In this document: positions 1-8,129 of the stretch, piece after piece
How positions within the stretch are numbered: position 1 is the first letter of the stretch
Layout: each line of letters opens with the position of its first letter
Origin: an uncultured Agathobaculum sp.
Lineage (GTDB): Bacteria > Bacillota > Clostridia > Oscillospirales > Butyricicoccaceae
Length of the DNA stretch: 64,000 bases
Reading direction: 5' to 3'
Assembly (NCBI RefSeq): GCF_944380985.1
Contig: NZ_CALWJJ010000002.1
Span: 186,001 to 250,000 of the forward strand
Notes under the pieces: model-generated
What the model was told of the DNA's origin: nothing
Databases searched by the model: none
Seen by the model: the letters and a program-made list of their open reading frames with translations, nothing else
Made by a program: the position numbers and the translations under genes

Positions 1-186
1 ATAGTTGCCGATCAGCGGGTAGGTCATGGTGACGATCTGCCCGAAGTAGGAGGGGTCGGTCAGCACCTCCTGATAGCCGGCCATGCCGGTGTTGAAAACG
101 ACCTCGCCGGTGCTTTGCCCCTCGCAGCCGACCGAATACCCGGCAAACAGCGTGCCGTCCGCGAGCAGTAAATACGCTTTTTTCAA
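1..186 (-). CDS. carA: Carbamoyl-phosphate synthase small subunit, N-terminal part (cut by window edge)
   Basis: Only the first 62 codons are inside the window. The protein opens [20 protein letters not shown] and continues with [18 protein letters not shown], the conserved N-terminal domain of CarA, the glutaminase subunit that passes ammonia to CarB for carbamoyl phosphate synthesis (arginine and pyrimidine pathways). I chose the TTG at 186-184 because AGGAG lies about 9 nt upstream and there is no ATG in this frame nearby. It follows pyrF on the same strand after about 160 bp, so this copy is probably the pyrimidine one. A weak separate promoter (TATAAT in the gap) is possible. The glutaminase domain lies outside the window. 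Confidence 0.93.
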   Translation of the reverse strand, partial: MKKAYLLLADGTLFAGYSVGCEGQSTGEVVFNTGMAGYQEVLTDPSYFGQIVTMTYPLIGNY

Positions 187-346
187 TTTCCCACGCTCCT
201 ATATATGCAATTCACCGAATTTCTGTTTCAAAAGAACACAAGCTACGTTTGTGATTATAAAAATCAACACATGCGCCTGTCCTTTGATTCCTCGACCCAG
301 CGGCCTTGGGCCGCGTTCGGGGATATTGGATACCCTGTATAACGCC

Positions 347-1264
347 TCAGCGGATCGCGGCGACGATCTCATCCCGCATGCGAATGGCCTCTGCGCGGGC
401 GGCCTCCTTGTAGTCTCTGCCGTCCTTGCCGGTCTTTTTCCACGCGCACATGATACCGCGCGAGGAATTGACGATTGCGCCAAGTCCGTCATCGTTAAAG
501 GCGTTTGCGATGTCCTTTGCGGTCGCGCCCTGCGCGCCGTAACCCGGCACGAGAAAGTAGCTCTTGGGCAGCAGCGCGCGCACGGCTTTCTGCTCTTCCG
601 GCCAGGTCGCGCCGACAACCGCGCCGATTTGATTGTAGCCGCAGGGGGTATCAAGCCCCTCGCCCCATTTTGCGACCATTTCGGCCATGCGGGCATAGAG
701 CGGTTCGCCCTCCATATCGCGGTTTTGCAGCTCACCCGAAGACGGGTTGGAGGTCTTTACCAGCAAAAACAGGCTCTTATCACGCTCGCGGCACTCCTTG
801 AGAAAAGGCTCGACGCCATCCGTGCCCAGATAGCCGTTGACGGTCACGCTGTCGCAGCCGTAGGGCGCGATCTCAGTGTCGCCCACGCGGGTTTTGCCGA
901 GATAGGCTTCGGCATAGGCGGTCGCGGTTGTGCCGATGTCGCCTCGCTTGACGTCGCCGATCACATACATGCCCTTGGCGTGTGCATAGTCGATAGTCTC
1001 TTTGAGCGCCATCGCACCGTAGGAGCCGAGAAGCTCGTAATACGCGGCCTGCGGCTTGACCGCGGGAACGATGTCGCACAGCGCGTCGATCAGCCCGCAG
1101 TTAAACGCGACCACGCTTTCGGCCGCAGCCCGCAGCGTCTCGCCGTGCAGCATCATGTTGCGCCCGGAGATGTGCTGGGGAATGTACTCGAGGCGGGCGT
1201 CCAGTCCGGCGACGGTGGGATTGCCTTTTTCTTTGATCTTCTCTACCAGTGTTTGGATCGACAT
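347..1264 (-). CDS. pyrF: Orotidine 5'-phosphate decarboxylase, long (type 2) family
   Basis: This cytoplasmic enzyme decarboxylates OMP to UMP, the last step of de novo pyrimidine synthesis. The 305-residue length and the start MSIQTLVEKIKEKGNPTVAG fit the longer family-2 PyrF rather than the roughly 235-residue type. The catalytic charged motif DVKRGDIG is at residues 104-111, and VVAFNCGLID and PAVKPQAAYYELLG belong to the same TIM barrel. It sits 33 bp downstream of pyrR and upstream of carA on one strand. It is probably controlled by the PyrR attenuator ahead of pyrR. A GC hairpin with a TTG loop (300-314) follows the gene but lacks a T-run, so I do not call it a terminator. Confidence 0.96.
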   Translation of the reverse strand: MSIQTLVEKIKEKGNPTVAGLDARLEYIPQHISGRNMMLHGETLRAAAESVVAFNCGLIDALCDIVPAVKPQAAYYELLGSYGAMALKETIDYAHAKGMYVIGDVKRGDIGTTATAYAEAYLGKTRVGDTEIAPYGCDSVTVNGYLGTDGVEPFLKECRERDKSLFLLVKTSNPSSGELQNRDMEGEPLYARMAEMVAKWGEGLDTPCGYNQIGAVVGATWPEEQKAVRALLPKSYFLVPGYGAQGATAKDIANAFNDDGLGAIVNSSRGIMCAWKKTGKDGRDYKEAARAEAIRMRDEIVAAIR

Positions 1265-1297
1265 AGGTTCCTTCCTTTCTCGATGCGGGCGGTTGAT

Positions 1298-1867
<570 letters not shown>

Positions 1868-1962
1868 TCAGCCCTCCGCCGATAAAAAGCAGAAAGCCGT
1901 ACCAAAATTTACACCGGTCCTCCATCAGCTGGCAGACGGTGTGCGCACTGTTTTCTGCCTTG

Positions 1963-1978
1963 GCGGCTCACGGGCCGC
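1963..1978 (-). promoter_or_regulatory. Candidate PyrR-binding hairpin in the pyr leader
   Basis: Read on the minus strand, this is GCGGC-CCGTGA-GCCGC: a 5-bp stem closing a hexaloop that matches the known PyrR loop consensus CNGNGA. It lies between the promoter at 2041-2069 and the pyrR start. Just downstream, AAGGCAGAAA can pair with TTTCTGCTTT (about 10 bp, one G-U), which may form the competing antiterminator. I could not draw a clean terminator hairpin before the T-runs near 1860-1885. The loop match is seen; the attenuation role is inferred from the known family mechanism. Confidence 0.5.
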
Positions 1979-2040
1979 GGTTAAAGGCGGATGATTCGCA
2001 TAGCGCGCAGCGTCATATCGAGCGGTGCGCTGTTACCGAT

Positions 2041-2069
2041 ATTATAACGTATGCGGCGGACTTTGTAAA
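2041..2069 (-). promoter_or_regulatory. Sigma-A-type promoter for pyrR-pyrF-carA
   Basis: On the minus strand TTTACA, a 17-bp spacer, then TATAAT. It would start a leader of about 200 nt before pyrR, the size expected for PyrR attenuation. The rest of 1832-2210 holds this leader and the start region of the rightward small gene; I see nothing else there. Confidence 0.7.
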
Positions 2070-2210
2070 CAGCCGATTGCGCAAAATAAAACTGTTTTTT
2101 CATGCAATTTTTGTTGCCGCCGCACACATGCAAGTTCGGATGTAAAACCGGGCATGCTATATGTGCAGCACCCGATATAATTTAATTTTTTGAGAAAGGC
2201 GGCGGGAAAT

Positions 2211-2393
2211 ATGCATCTATCTCCTTTCGTTTCTGGCATCGCGACCGGCGCGATTGCCGGCGCGGTAGTCTCCATGATGGCGGCCGGGGCAATGATGAAT
2301 CCCTCGGTGCGGCGCAGCGCGCAGCATGTGGCAAGCAAGGCGGAGCACGCCATGCACAAGGCGGCGACGGGCGTCGGCCATTTTATGGGATAA
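2211..2393 (+). CDS. Small Gly/Ala-rich membrane-associated protein, function unknown
   Basis: A 60-residue protein begins MHLSPFVSGIATGAIAGAVV. One hydrophobic, glycine-zipper-like helix covers about residues 7-30, and a basic, His-rich tail follows (HVASKAEHAMHKAATGVGHF). This layout resembles small YtxH-like envelope proteins, but I cannot assign a family. A TTG seven codons upstream (2190) is in frame; I prefer the ATG at 2211 because GGCGGG lies just ahead. It stands alone between the divergent pyr promoter and a terminator. A weak promoter is possible around 2152-2180 (extended -10 TGCTATATG). Confidence 0.6.
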   Translation: MHLSPFVSGIATGAIAGAVVSMMAAGAMMNPSVRRSAQHVASKAEHAMHKAATGVGHFMG

Positions 2394-2413
2394 TAGCGAA
2401 AAGCCCATCCGGC

Positions 2414-2449
2414 AAAGGGGGAGGGGGAGTGATCCCTTTCCCCCTTTTT
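2414..2449 (+). terminator. Intrinsic terminator after the small membrane gene
   Basis: AAAGGGGG pairs with CCCCCTTT over an inner purine/pyrimidine mismatch region and ends in five Ts. Confidence 0.7.
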
Positions 2450-2577
2450 GCATGCCCGTGCGAAGTTTTACAAAGCAAAGGATAAAAGCGTTTGCAAATT
2501 TTAAAAATGAAACTTGCGTCCGGGCAAAGCATAATACGGAAAAACCCACATTATATGCGTACTGCCTCCTGCATGGT

Positions 2578-2606
2578 TTGACAGATTTGCAGGGGTACGG
2601 TAAAAT
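2578..2606 (+). promoter_or_regulatory. Promoter of the citrate synthase gene
   Basis: TTGACA, a 17-bp spacer, then TAAAAT, about 40 bp ahead of the citrate synthase start. This is a near-consensus housekeeping promoter. Confidence 0.85.
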
Positions 2607-2648
2607 AGATGCATAAAATAGAACGGGTTTTGGAAAGGAGAAGGTCGG

Positions 2649-4013
2649 ATGACAAATCAGCCTGGCTTTGCAAGCGAGGAAGTTCTGCGCGAGTTAAGCG
2701 ACAGCTTTCGCCGGCATAGCCGCGTTCCGTCCGAGCTGTATGCCCGTTTTGGCATCAAGCGCGGCCTGCGCAACGCGGATGGCACGGGCGTGCTGGTCGG
2801 GGCGAGCTATTTGGGCAACGTGCACGGCTACATACTCAACGAGGGCGAGCGAGAGCCGATCGAAGGCCGCCTGACCTATCGCGGGTATAACATTTACGAT
2901 CTGATCCATGGTCTTGAGCAGGAGAACCGCTTCGGCTTTGAGGAGGTGGGTTATCTGCTCATGTGCGGCGCGCTGCCCGACCGCCGCCAGCTGGCGGCAT
3001 TCCAGCATACAATCGGTCTGGAACGCGTCCTGCCGGACAATTTTACCGAGGATATGATTATGCGCGCGCCCAGCCGGGATATTATGAATAAGCTCGCCGG
3101 CGCAACGCTCGCGCTCTATTCCTATGACGCCAATCCGGACGAGACCACGATTGAGAACATCATGCGCCAGGGCATCAGTCTGATGGCGCGCTTTCCGGTT
3201 ATTATTTCGCACGCCTATCAGGCGAGGCGCCGGTATTTTGACGGTGACTCCATGTTCCTGCACGTGCCCGACCCGGACCGCTCGACTGCTGAGAACATCC
3301 TGCATCTGGTGCGGCCAAACGGCAAGTATGCCGACGACGAAGCCAAGCTGCTCGACCGCTGTCTTATTCTGCACGCCGAGCATGGCGGCGGCAACAACTC
3401 CTCGTTTACCGTGCGCGTCACCTCGTCTTCGGGCACTGATACCTACTCGGCGATTGCGGCAGCGGTGTCTGCGCTCAAGGGGCCAAGACACGGCGGCGCT
3501 AGTTTGCGCGTGGTGCGCCAGTTTGATGAAATGAAGCAGAATATAGCCGACTGGAAGGACGAGGACGAGGTTGCGGCCTATCTGCGCAAGATCCTCGACC
3601 GCGAGGCGGGCGACGGCTCGGGTCTTATCTATGGCATGGGTCACGCGATCTATACCTTGAGCGATCCGCGCGCGGTCGCGCTCAAGCGGTCGGCGCGGCC
3701 GCTGGCAGAAAAGAAGGGATTCTCTGAGGAAATGGATCTGATCGAGCTGGTCGAAAAGCTGACGCCGGCCGTCTTTCGGGAGAAAAAAGGCAGCGACAAG
3801 CCGATGTGCGCTAATGTGGATATGTATTCCGGTTTTGTGTATAAGATGCTCGGCCTGCCAAAGTCGCTTTATACACCGCTGTTCGCCACAGCGCGTATCG
3901 TCGGCTGGATAGCCCACCGGCTGGAGGAGGTGGCTGCGGGTGGAAAGATCATTCGTCCAGCCTACAAGCCGATGGCCAAAAGCGCGGCGTATATCAATTT
4001 GGAGGACCGGTGA
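2649..4013 (+). CDS. gltA: Citrate synthase
   Basis: This enzyme condenses acetyl-CoA and oxaloacetate to citrate; in fermenting Clostridia it feeds the short oxidative branch toward 2-oxoglutarate and glutamate. The protein has 454 residues. The two family histidines lie in LHAEHGGGNNSS (His245) and GMGHAIYTLSDPRA (His332), with the catalytic aspartate in CANVDMYSGF (Asp391). AGGAG precedes the ATG. It has its own promoter and no other TCA genes nearby. The sequence does not separate citrate synthase from 2-methylcitrate synthase with certainty, but no prp genes are present, so citrate is the likely product. Confidence 0.94.
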   Translation: MTNQPGFASEEVLRELSDSFRRHSRVPSELYARFGIKRGLRNADGTGVLVGASYLGNVHGYILNEGEREPIEGRLTYRGYNIYDLIHGLEQENRFGFEEVGYLLMCGALPDRRQLAAFQHTIGLERVLPDNFTEDMIMRAPSRDIMNKLAGATLALYSYDANPDETTIENIMRQGISLMARFPVIISHAYQARRRYFDGDSMFLHVPDPDRSTAENILHLVRPNGKYADDEAKLLDRCLILHAEHGGGNNSSFTVRVTSSSGTDTYSAIAAAVSALKGPRHGGASLRVVRQFDEMKQNIADWKDEDEVAAYLRKILDREAGDGSGLIYGMGHAIYTLSDPRAVALKRSARPLAEKKGFSEEMDLIELVEKLTPAVFREKKGSDKPMCANVDMYSGFVYKMLGLPKSLYTPLFATARIVGWIAHRLEEVAAGGKIIRPAYKPMAKSAAYINLEDR

Positions 4014-4082
4014 GAACGCACTGAGGCGGGGTAAAAAAGCCGCCGCGAGGGCGTGCCGGGTATTTTTCTTTTGGCGCGGCTG

Positions 4083-4091
4083 TGGTATACT
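4083..4091 (+). promoter_or_regulatory. Extended -10 promoter for rnhA
   Basis: TGGTATACT (extended -10) lies about 34 bp ahead of rnhA; no good -35 is visible, which is normal for this class. Confidence 0.5.
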
Positions 4092-4124
4092 ATATCAAAC
4101 GATCAAAGCAAAACGGGAGAGAGT

Positions 4125-4562
4125 ATGAAGAAAGTTACGATCTATACCGACGGCGCCTGCTCGGGCAACCCGGGACCGGGCGGCTGGGGCGCAATCCTCA
4201 AATACGGCGCGCATGAAAAAACGCTCTCGGGCGCCGAGCCGTCCACCACCAACAACCGCATGGAGCTGCTTGGTGTTATCACCGCGCTCGAGGCGCTCTC
4301 CGAGCCTTGCACGGTTGAGCTGTATTCGGACAGCAAGTATGTGGTAGACGGTATTACCAAGGGCTGGGCTAAGAGCTGGCGTGCCAAGGGCTGGATCAAG
4401 GCGGACAAGAAACCCGCCAAAAATCCTGAGCTGTGGGGGCGGCTGCTCGATCTTCTTGACAGGCATGAGGTACGCTTCCACTGGGTGAAGGGCCATGCGG
4501 ACAACCCATACAATAACCGCTGCGATGAACTCGCGGTCGGCGCCTACCAGAAGTATAAATAA
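4125..4562 (+). CDS. rnhA: Ribonuclease HI
   Basis: RNase HI cleaves the RNA strand of RNA-DNA hybrids, removing primers and R-loops. The 145-residue protein has all four metal-binding carboxylates: Asp9 ([17 protein letters not shown]), Glu47 (NNRMELLGV), Asp69 (YSDSKYVV) and Asp134 (NRCDELA), plus the [12 protein letters not shown] loop. The start at 4125 follows a GGGAGAG ribosome site; an upstream in-frame ATG at 4053 would add a hydrophobic non-family stretch. The next gene starts 12 bp downstream, so the two are probably co-transcribed. Confidence 0.96.
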   Translation: MKKVTIYTDGACSGNPGPGGWGAILKYGAHEKTLSGAEPSTTNNRMELLGVITALEALSEPCTVELYSDSKYVVDGITKGWAKSWRAKGWIKADKKPAKNPELWGRLLDLLDRHEVRFHWVKGHADNPYNNRCDELAVGAYQKYK

Positions 4563-4574
4563 AGGAGCCTATCT

Positions 4575-5231
4575 ATGGAACGAATGCGTCGTGCGCGAAA
4601 CGCCGTGCTGGTCTTTTATTATGGGTTTACGGCCTGCGGAGCGGTGTTCCGTCTGCGGCAGGACGCTTCGCTGTATAACATTTTGCTCGTGGCCGCAGCG
4701 ATTGCGCTGCCGCTTGCGCCATATGCGATCTACCGCATATGCCGTCTGCGCCCGGTTCTGCTGCTCGAGATCGTTTTTGACGGGTTTGCGCTCGCGGCGG
4801 TGCCGTTTGCCAGTCTGCTTGGTGGATATGACCTTGTGCCGTACTGGGATAAAATCCTGCATTTCCTCTCCGGCTTTCTGTTTGCGGCGCTGGGTACGGC
4901 GGTGTATTTTACCTGCAAGCCTGGGCACAGGCGAGAGCGGGCAGACGCGTGGAACGCCTCGCTTTACACCTGGATGTTCTCCTTGATGAGTGCAACGGTG
5001 TGGGAGATCTGGGAATACGCCGTGTCGCTTACCGGCGCCGACCCGCAGCAGGTCGCCTCGACCGGCGTGGGCGATACCATGCAGGACATGATCGTGTGCG
5101 CGATCGGCGGGCTGATCACCGCGTGCTCGTGCTGGAAGTACCTGCGGCATCTGGGCGAGGGTAGCCGCACCGGGCTGATGATGCGCCTGTTTGAAGCGTA
5201 TTACCGCGAGAACATCGGGCGGAAAAGGTAA
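4575..5231 (+). CDS. YjdF-like integral membrane protein (DUF2238)
   Basis: A 218-residue protein with about five hydrophobic segments. The conserved marks of the DUF2238/YjdF family are WDKILHFLSGFLFA, the acidic WEIWEY and GVGDTMQDMIVCAIGG, with charged residues inside or beside membrane helices. The molecular function of the family is not established. AAAGGAG precedes the ATG. It is coupled to rnhA (12-bp gap) and followed at once by a strong terminator, so rnhA and this gene form a small unit. Confidence 0.8.
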   Translation: MERMRRARNAVLVFYYGFTACGAVFRLRQDASLYNILLVAAAIALPLAPYAIYRICRLRPVLLLEIVFDGFALAAVPFASLLGGYDLVPYWDKILHFLSGFLFAALGTAVYFTCKPGHRRERADAWNASLYTWMFSLMSATVWEIWEYAVSLTGADPQQVASTGVGDTMQDMIVCAIGGLITACSCWKYLRHLGEGSRTGLMMRLFEAYYRENIGRKR

Positions 5232-5234
5232 GAG

Positions 5235-5271
5235 AAAACGGCCGCGCTTTGATAAGAAGCGCGGCCGTTTT
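5235..5271 (+). terminator. Terminator after the YjdF-like gene, probably bidirectional
   Basis: AAAACGGCCGCGCTT pairs with AAGCGCGGCCGTTTT around a short loop. A-run on one side and T-run on the other let it serve the leftward ferredoxin gene too. Confidence 0.9.
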
Positions 5272-5280
5272 CAGCTGATT

Positions 5281-5469
5281 TTACGCAGTGTGGATGACCG
5301 ACACCGGGCAGCCGTCTGCCGCAGTTTGCGCATCGGCTTGCTCTGCGGCATCCGCCGGCTGGTGGTACACCTCGGCAAGACCATCGTCCGCGATGCGGAA
5401 CACCGCCGGGCAGGTCGACTCGCACAGGCCGCACGAGATGCAGCCATCACGATCAATATGGATTTGCAT
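5281..5469 (-). CDS. Monocluster [4Fe-4S] ferredoxin
   Basis: A 62-residue electron carrier. CISCGLCESTCPAVF (Cys10, 13, 16 and 20) and a later GCPVSVI (Cys54) give the pattern of single-cluster ferredoxins, in which the first three cysteines and the last one hold the cluster. Cys20 normally forms a disulfide with a cysteine in the middle of the chain; that partner is missing here. The start at 5469 has GGGAGG upstream. It stands alone, leftward, with no obvious oxidoreductase partner beside it. Confidence 0.88.
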   Translation of the reverse strand: MQIHIDRDGCISCGLCESTCPAVFRIADDGLAEVYHQPADAAEQADAQTAADGCPVSVIHTA

Positions 5470-5793
5470 ACATAAGTCCTCCCTTCTATGCGAGAGTATG
5501 CACAGAAAATACAATTATTATAAGCGCTAGGCGCTCCGAATGGAATAGATCGCACCGCCGACCAGCACGCCGGAAAAGACCGTATGTCCATGGTCAGTAT
5601 TTGGGGCAGGCCGCGCAACCTGAGATTGGCAGAGATCCTTGAAGAAACGTGCTGCGCCGGTGGTTTCTGCTGTGGCTACCGGTTTCATCGCGTCCACCAC
5701 ACGTCTCTTCCCTATCTGCTTTGCTGCTTTCAGTATATAGAAAGTAGTGGGTGTGCGCCACATTTGACAAAAAACAAAATACGCCGCGCCGGC
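5470..5793 (-). other. 324-bp gap between ferredoxin and asparaginase genes
   Basis: It contains a TATAAT on the minus strand near the ferredoxin gene, which could belong to its promoter, and a short GC hairpin (5783-5793, minus strand) followed by a T-rich run just past the asparaginase stop, a weak terminator candidate. A 53-78 codon leftward open frame (5527-5763) shows no recognisable domain and no convincing ribosome site; I do not call it a gene. Confidence 0.4.
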
Positions 5794-6702
5794 TTAAATC
5801 TCGCCGCATAGCATGGCGGCGATTGCGTCCTCGATTGTACGCGCACCGAGCGAAATAGCGCCCATGGCTTCAGCTCGCCGGCCGACTGCATACCGGTGCA
5901 GGTCGACGCCGCCTGCGGGGCACTGTGTGGTAAGGTAGATCCGCGTGCCGCTTTCGATCAGCATGCGCACGGCAGGTTCCAGCCGGATGGGAATGCCGCC
6001 CGCACCATAAGCTGCCAGAATCACCCGTGGGCAGCCGCACAGCCGTTCCAAAAAGGCGGGCGGCAGGTCGGGCGTCAGCCGGATAACGGGCACGCCCATT
6101 TCCTCCGGTTCGATAAACACCGGCACGCCTGCGGGCCGCGGACGGCTGTGCCAGCAGATTCGTCCATCCGCGTCGATCTCTCCTGCGGGCGGCGCGCTGA
6201 CCGAATAGAAAGCGTCGATAGCGGTCGAGTGCCGCTTGGAAACGCACCAACCCAGCATGATGCTGCCGTGTAGCACGGCAAGCACCCCGGCGGCGTCCGC
6301 CGACGCGACGCGGAACGCATCGAGCAGGTTGCGCGGCGCGTCCGAGCCGGGTGCGCCCATAGGCAGCATCGAGCCTGTCAGCACGACCGGCCTGTCAAAA
6401 TTCCGCAGCACATGGTGCAGCAGCGCGGCGGTATAGGCGAGCGTATCCGTGCCGTGCGCGATGACAAAGCCGTCATAGCGCGCGCGGCTGTTCCATACTG
6501 TCCGGGCGATCGCCATTCGATCAGCAAGGGTGAGGTCGGTCGAGTCGAGGCGTATTAAATCGCACACGTTGGCCGCGCAGATATCGCCAAGCGCGGGCAG
6601 CAGACTGTGCAGCTCCTCGCCCGCCAGCATGGGGCAAAGGCCATTTTCGGTCTCTCGGCAGGCGATCGTGCCGCCGGTCGCGATCATTAAAATTGTTTTC
6701 AC
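5794..6702 (-). CDS. ansA: L-asparaginase
   Basis: This enzyme hydrolyses asparagine to aspartate and ammonia. The 302-residue protein carries the two active-site signatures: TGGTIACRE with nucleophile Thr12, and AHGTDTLAY with Thr85 and Asp86. LDSTD (52-56) is the substrate-binding segment. There is no signal peptide, so it is probably the cytoplasmic type. The start is GTG at 6702 with GGGG about 7 nt upstream. It follows the alcohol dehydrogenase gene after 35 bp on the same strand, so they probably share a transcript, although no metabolic link is obvious. Confidence 0.93.
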   Translation of the reverse strand: MKTILMIATGGTIACRETENGLCPMLAGEELHSLLPALGDICAANVCDLIRLDSTDLTLADRMAIARTVWNSRARYDGFVIAHGTDTLAYTAALLHHVLRNFDRPVVLTGSMLPMGAPGSDAPRNLLDAFRVASADAAGVLAVLHGSIMLGWCVSKRHSTAIDAFYSVSAPPAGEIDADGRICWHSRPRPAGVPVFIEPEEMGVPVIRLTPDLPPAFLERLCGCPRVILAAYGAGGIPIRLEPAVRMLIESGTRIYLTTQCPAGGVDLHRYAVGRRAEAMGAISLGARTIEDAIAAMLCGEI

Positions 6703-6737
6703 TCATACACCCCGCGATTTTGCGCTGCCACCCAGTA

Positions 6738-7895
6738 TTACCGATAGCTTTCCTCCAGAATACCGATTACATCCTCACGCGAGAGCGGATGCGGGTCGAC
6801 GCGGAACAGGCCGCCCATCGTGTCGGCCGCATTATCCGCGATTTTGCCAAAGTCCGCAGGCGTGACGCCGTAGTCCGACAAGCGCAGATCGTGCACGTTG
6901 CAGCGCTTTTGCAGATCGGTAAGCGCGTCAATAAAGTCCGCGGGCTTGTCCGCATCTTTGCGGCCGAGCGCGCGGGCGATGGCGATCAGACGGTCGCCCG
7001 CCGGCTTGGTAAACCGGCTCCAGTATGCTTTGGAAATTATGATAAGGCCCGCACCGTGCGGCAGCGAGGGATAGTACGCGCTTAGCGCATGCTCGATCGC
7101 GTGCTCGCCCGTGCAGCTTGACAGTGTTTCGACAAAGCCTGCCAATGTGTTGGCAAGCGCAACGTCGGCGCGTGCATCCGCGTTGCCACCCTCGCGCACC
7201 GCGGTAGCGAGCGAGCGGCCGATCAGCTCGATTGCCTTGAGCGAAAACATTTCGCTGATGGGTGTAGCGGACTTGGCAAGATAGCCCTCGGCCGCGTGGA
7301 AGAAGGCGTCAAAGCCCTGGTAGGCGGTCAGGTGCGGCGGCACGGACATCATAAAGTCCGGGTCGACAATCGAGATAGCCGGAAAGCACTTTTCACCGCC
7401 GCCGCCGATCTTTTCCTCGCCGTTGGTGATAACGGTGAAGGGATCGGCCTCGGTGCCTGTGCCTGCGGTGGTCGGGATGGCGATAACCGGCAGGCCGGCC
7501 TTTGCGATGCGCTTGCCTCCACCCGAGCCGCCGTGGATGTAATCCCACCAGTCGCCCTCGTTTGTCGCCATGATGGCGACCGCCTTTGCTGTATCGATCG
7601 ACGAGCCGCCGCCAAGGCCGACAACGAATGAAATACCCTCTGCACGACACAGCGCGGCGCACTCGCGCACGCCCTCGATGGTCGGGTTGGGCTGCACCTT
7701 ATCATATACAATGGTATCGTGCCCGGCCTCGGCCAGCGCATTTTGCACCTTGGCAACATAGCCGAGGCGCGTGGTTGACGTGCCGCCCGTAACGATCAGC
7801 CCGCGGCCCTCGGGCAGACGCGCCCGCGCAAGCTTTTGCACCGAGCCGTTGCCAAAATACAGGCGCGTGGGCATGTAAAAGTTGAAATTGTCCAT
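6738..7895 (-). CDS. Iron-containing alcohol dehydrogenase (butanol dehydrogenase type)
   Basis: A 385-residue group III alcohol dehydrogenase that would reduce aldehydes to alcohols (or the reverse) with NAD(P)H. The nucleotide site is VVGLGGGSSIDTAKAVA. Metal-ligand segments are GFDAFFHAAEGYLA and EHALSAYYPSLPHGAGL, which hold the expected Asp and His residues. The start at 7895 (MDNFNFYMPTRLYFGNGS) follows a GGAAGGAAG ribosome site; the longer upstream reading is leader. The leader contains a GGCCC...GGGCC hairpin (about 7921-7938) near the ribosome site. The exact substrate cannot be read from the sequence. Confidence 0.92.
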   Translation of the reverse strand: MDNFNFYMPTRLYFGNGSVQKLARARLPEGRGLIVTGGTSTTRLGYVAKVQNALAEAGHDTIVYDKVQPNPTIEGVRECAALCRAEGISFVVGLGGGSSIDTAKAVAIMATNEGDWWDYIHGGSGGGKRIAKAGLPVIAIPTTAGTGTEADPFTVITNGEEKIGGGGEKCFPAISIVDPDFMMSVPPHLTAYQGFDAFFHAAEGYLAKSATPISEMFSLKAIELIGRSLATAVREGGNADARADVALANTLAGFVETLSSCTGEHAIEHALSAYYPSLPHGAGLIIISKAYWSRFTKPAGDRLIAIARALGRKDADKPADFIDALTDLQKRCNVHDLRLSDYGVTPADFGKIADNAADTMGGLFRVDPHPLSREDVIGILEESYR

Positions 7896-7997
7896 ACTGA
7901 CTTCCTTCCTGGAATGAAAGAGGCCCACAAGCGGGCCCCGCAGATATCTTAAATCCATTGCGTATTGTTGGCGGGATAAAATGCGCCTAACAATATT

Positions 7998-8026
7998 ATT
8001 ATAGCAAATTCTTGCAATATTGGAAA
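7998..8026 (-). promoter_or_regulatory. Promoter of the alcohol dehydrogenase-asparaginase unit
   Basis: On the minus strand TTTCCA, a 17-bp spacer ending TGC, then TATAAT (an extended -10). It fires away from the large-RNA promoter at 8095. Confidence 0.65.
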
Positions 8027-8094
8027 TAGGAAAAGCGATAAAATACATGCGTATATTTTATATAATATAACCATGAAAAAACGAGAAATAACGT

Positions 8095-8123
8095 TTGACA
8101 TTGTGCAATTTTGATGATATTAT
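8095..8123 (+). promoter_or_regulatory. Consensus promoter of the large non-coding RNA
   Basis: TTGACA, a 17-bp spacer, then TATTAT. The -35 is perfect. A start at about 8130 is expected, roughly 20 nt ahead of the closing helix of the RNA. Confidence 0.8.
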
Positions 8124-8129
8124 TATGAC

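Noticed and set aside
300-314. Terminator between pyrF and carA
   Set aside because: The 6-bp GC hairpin has no T-run on the minus strand, so the pyr transcript probably continues to carA.
2694-3917. 407-codon leftward open frame
   Set aside because: Antisense shadow of citrate synthase; no ribosome site or domain.
5527-5763. 53-78 codon leftward ORF between ferredoxin and asparaginase
   Set aside because: Weak ribosome site and no recognisable features; kept only as a note on the gap.
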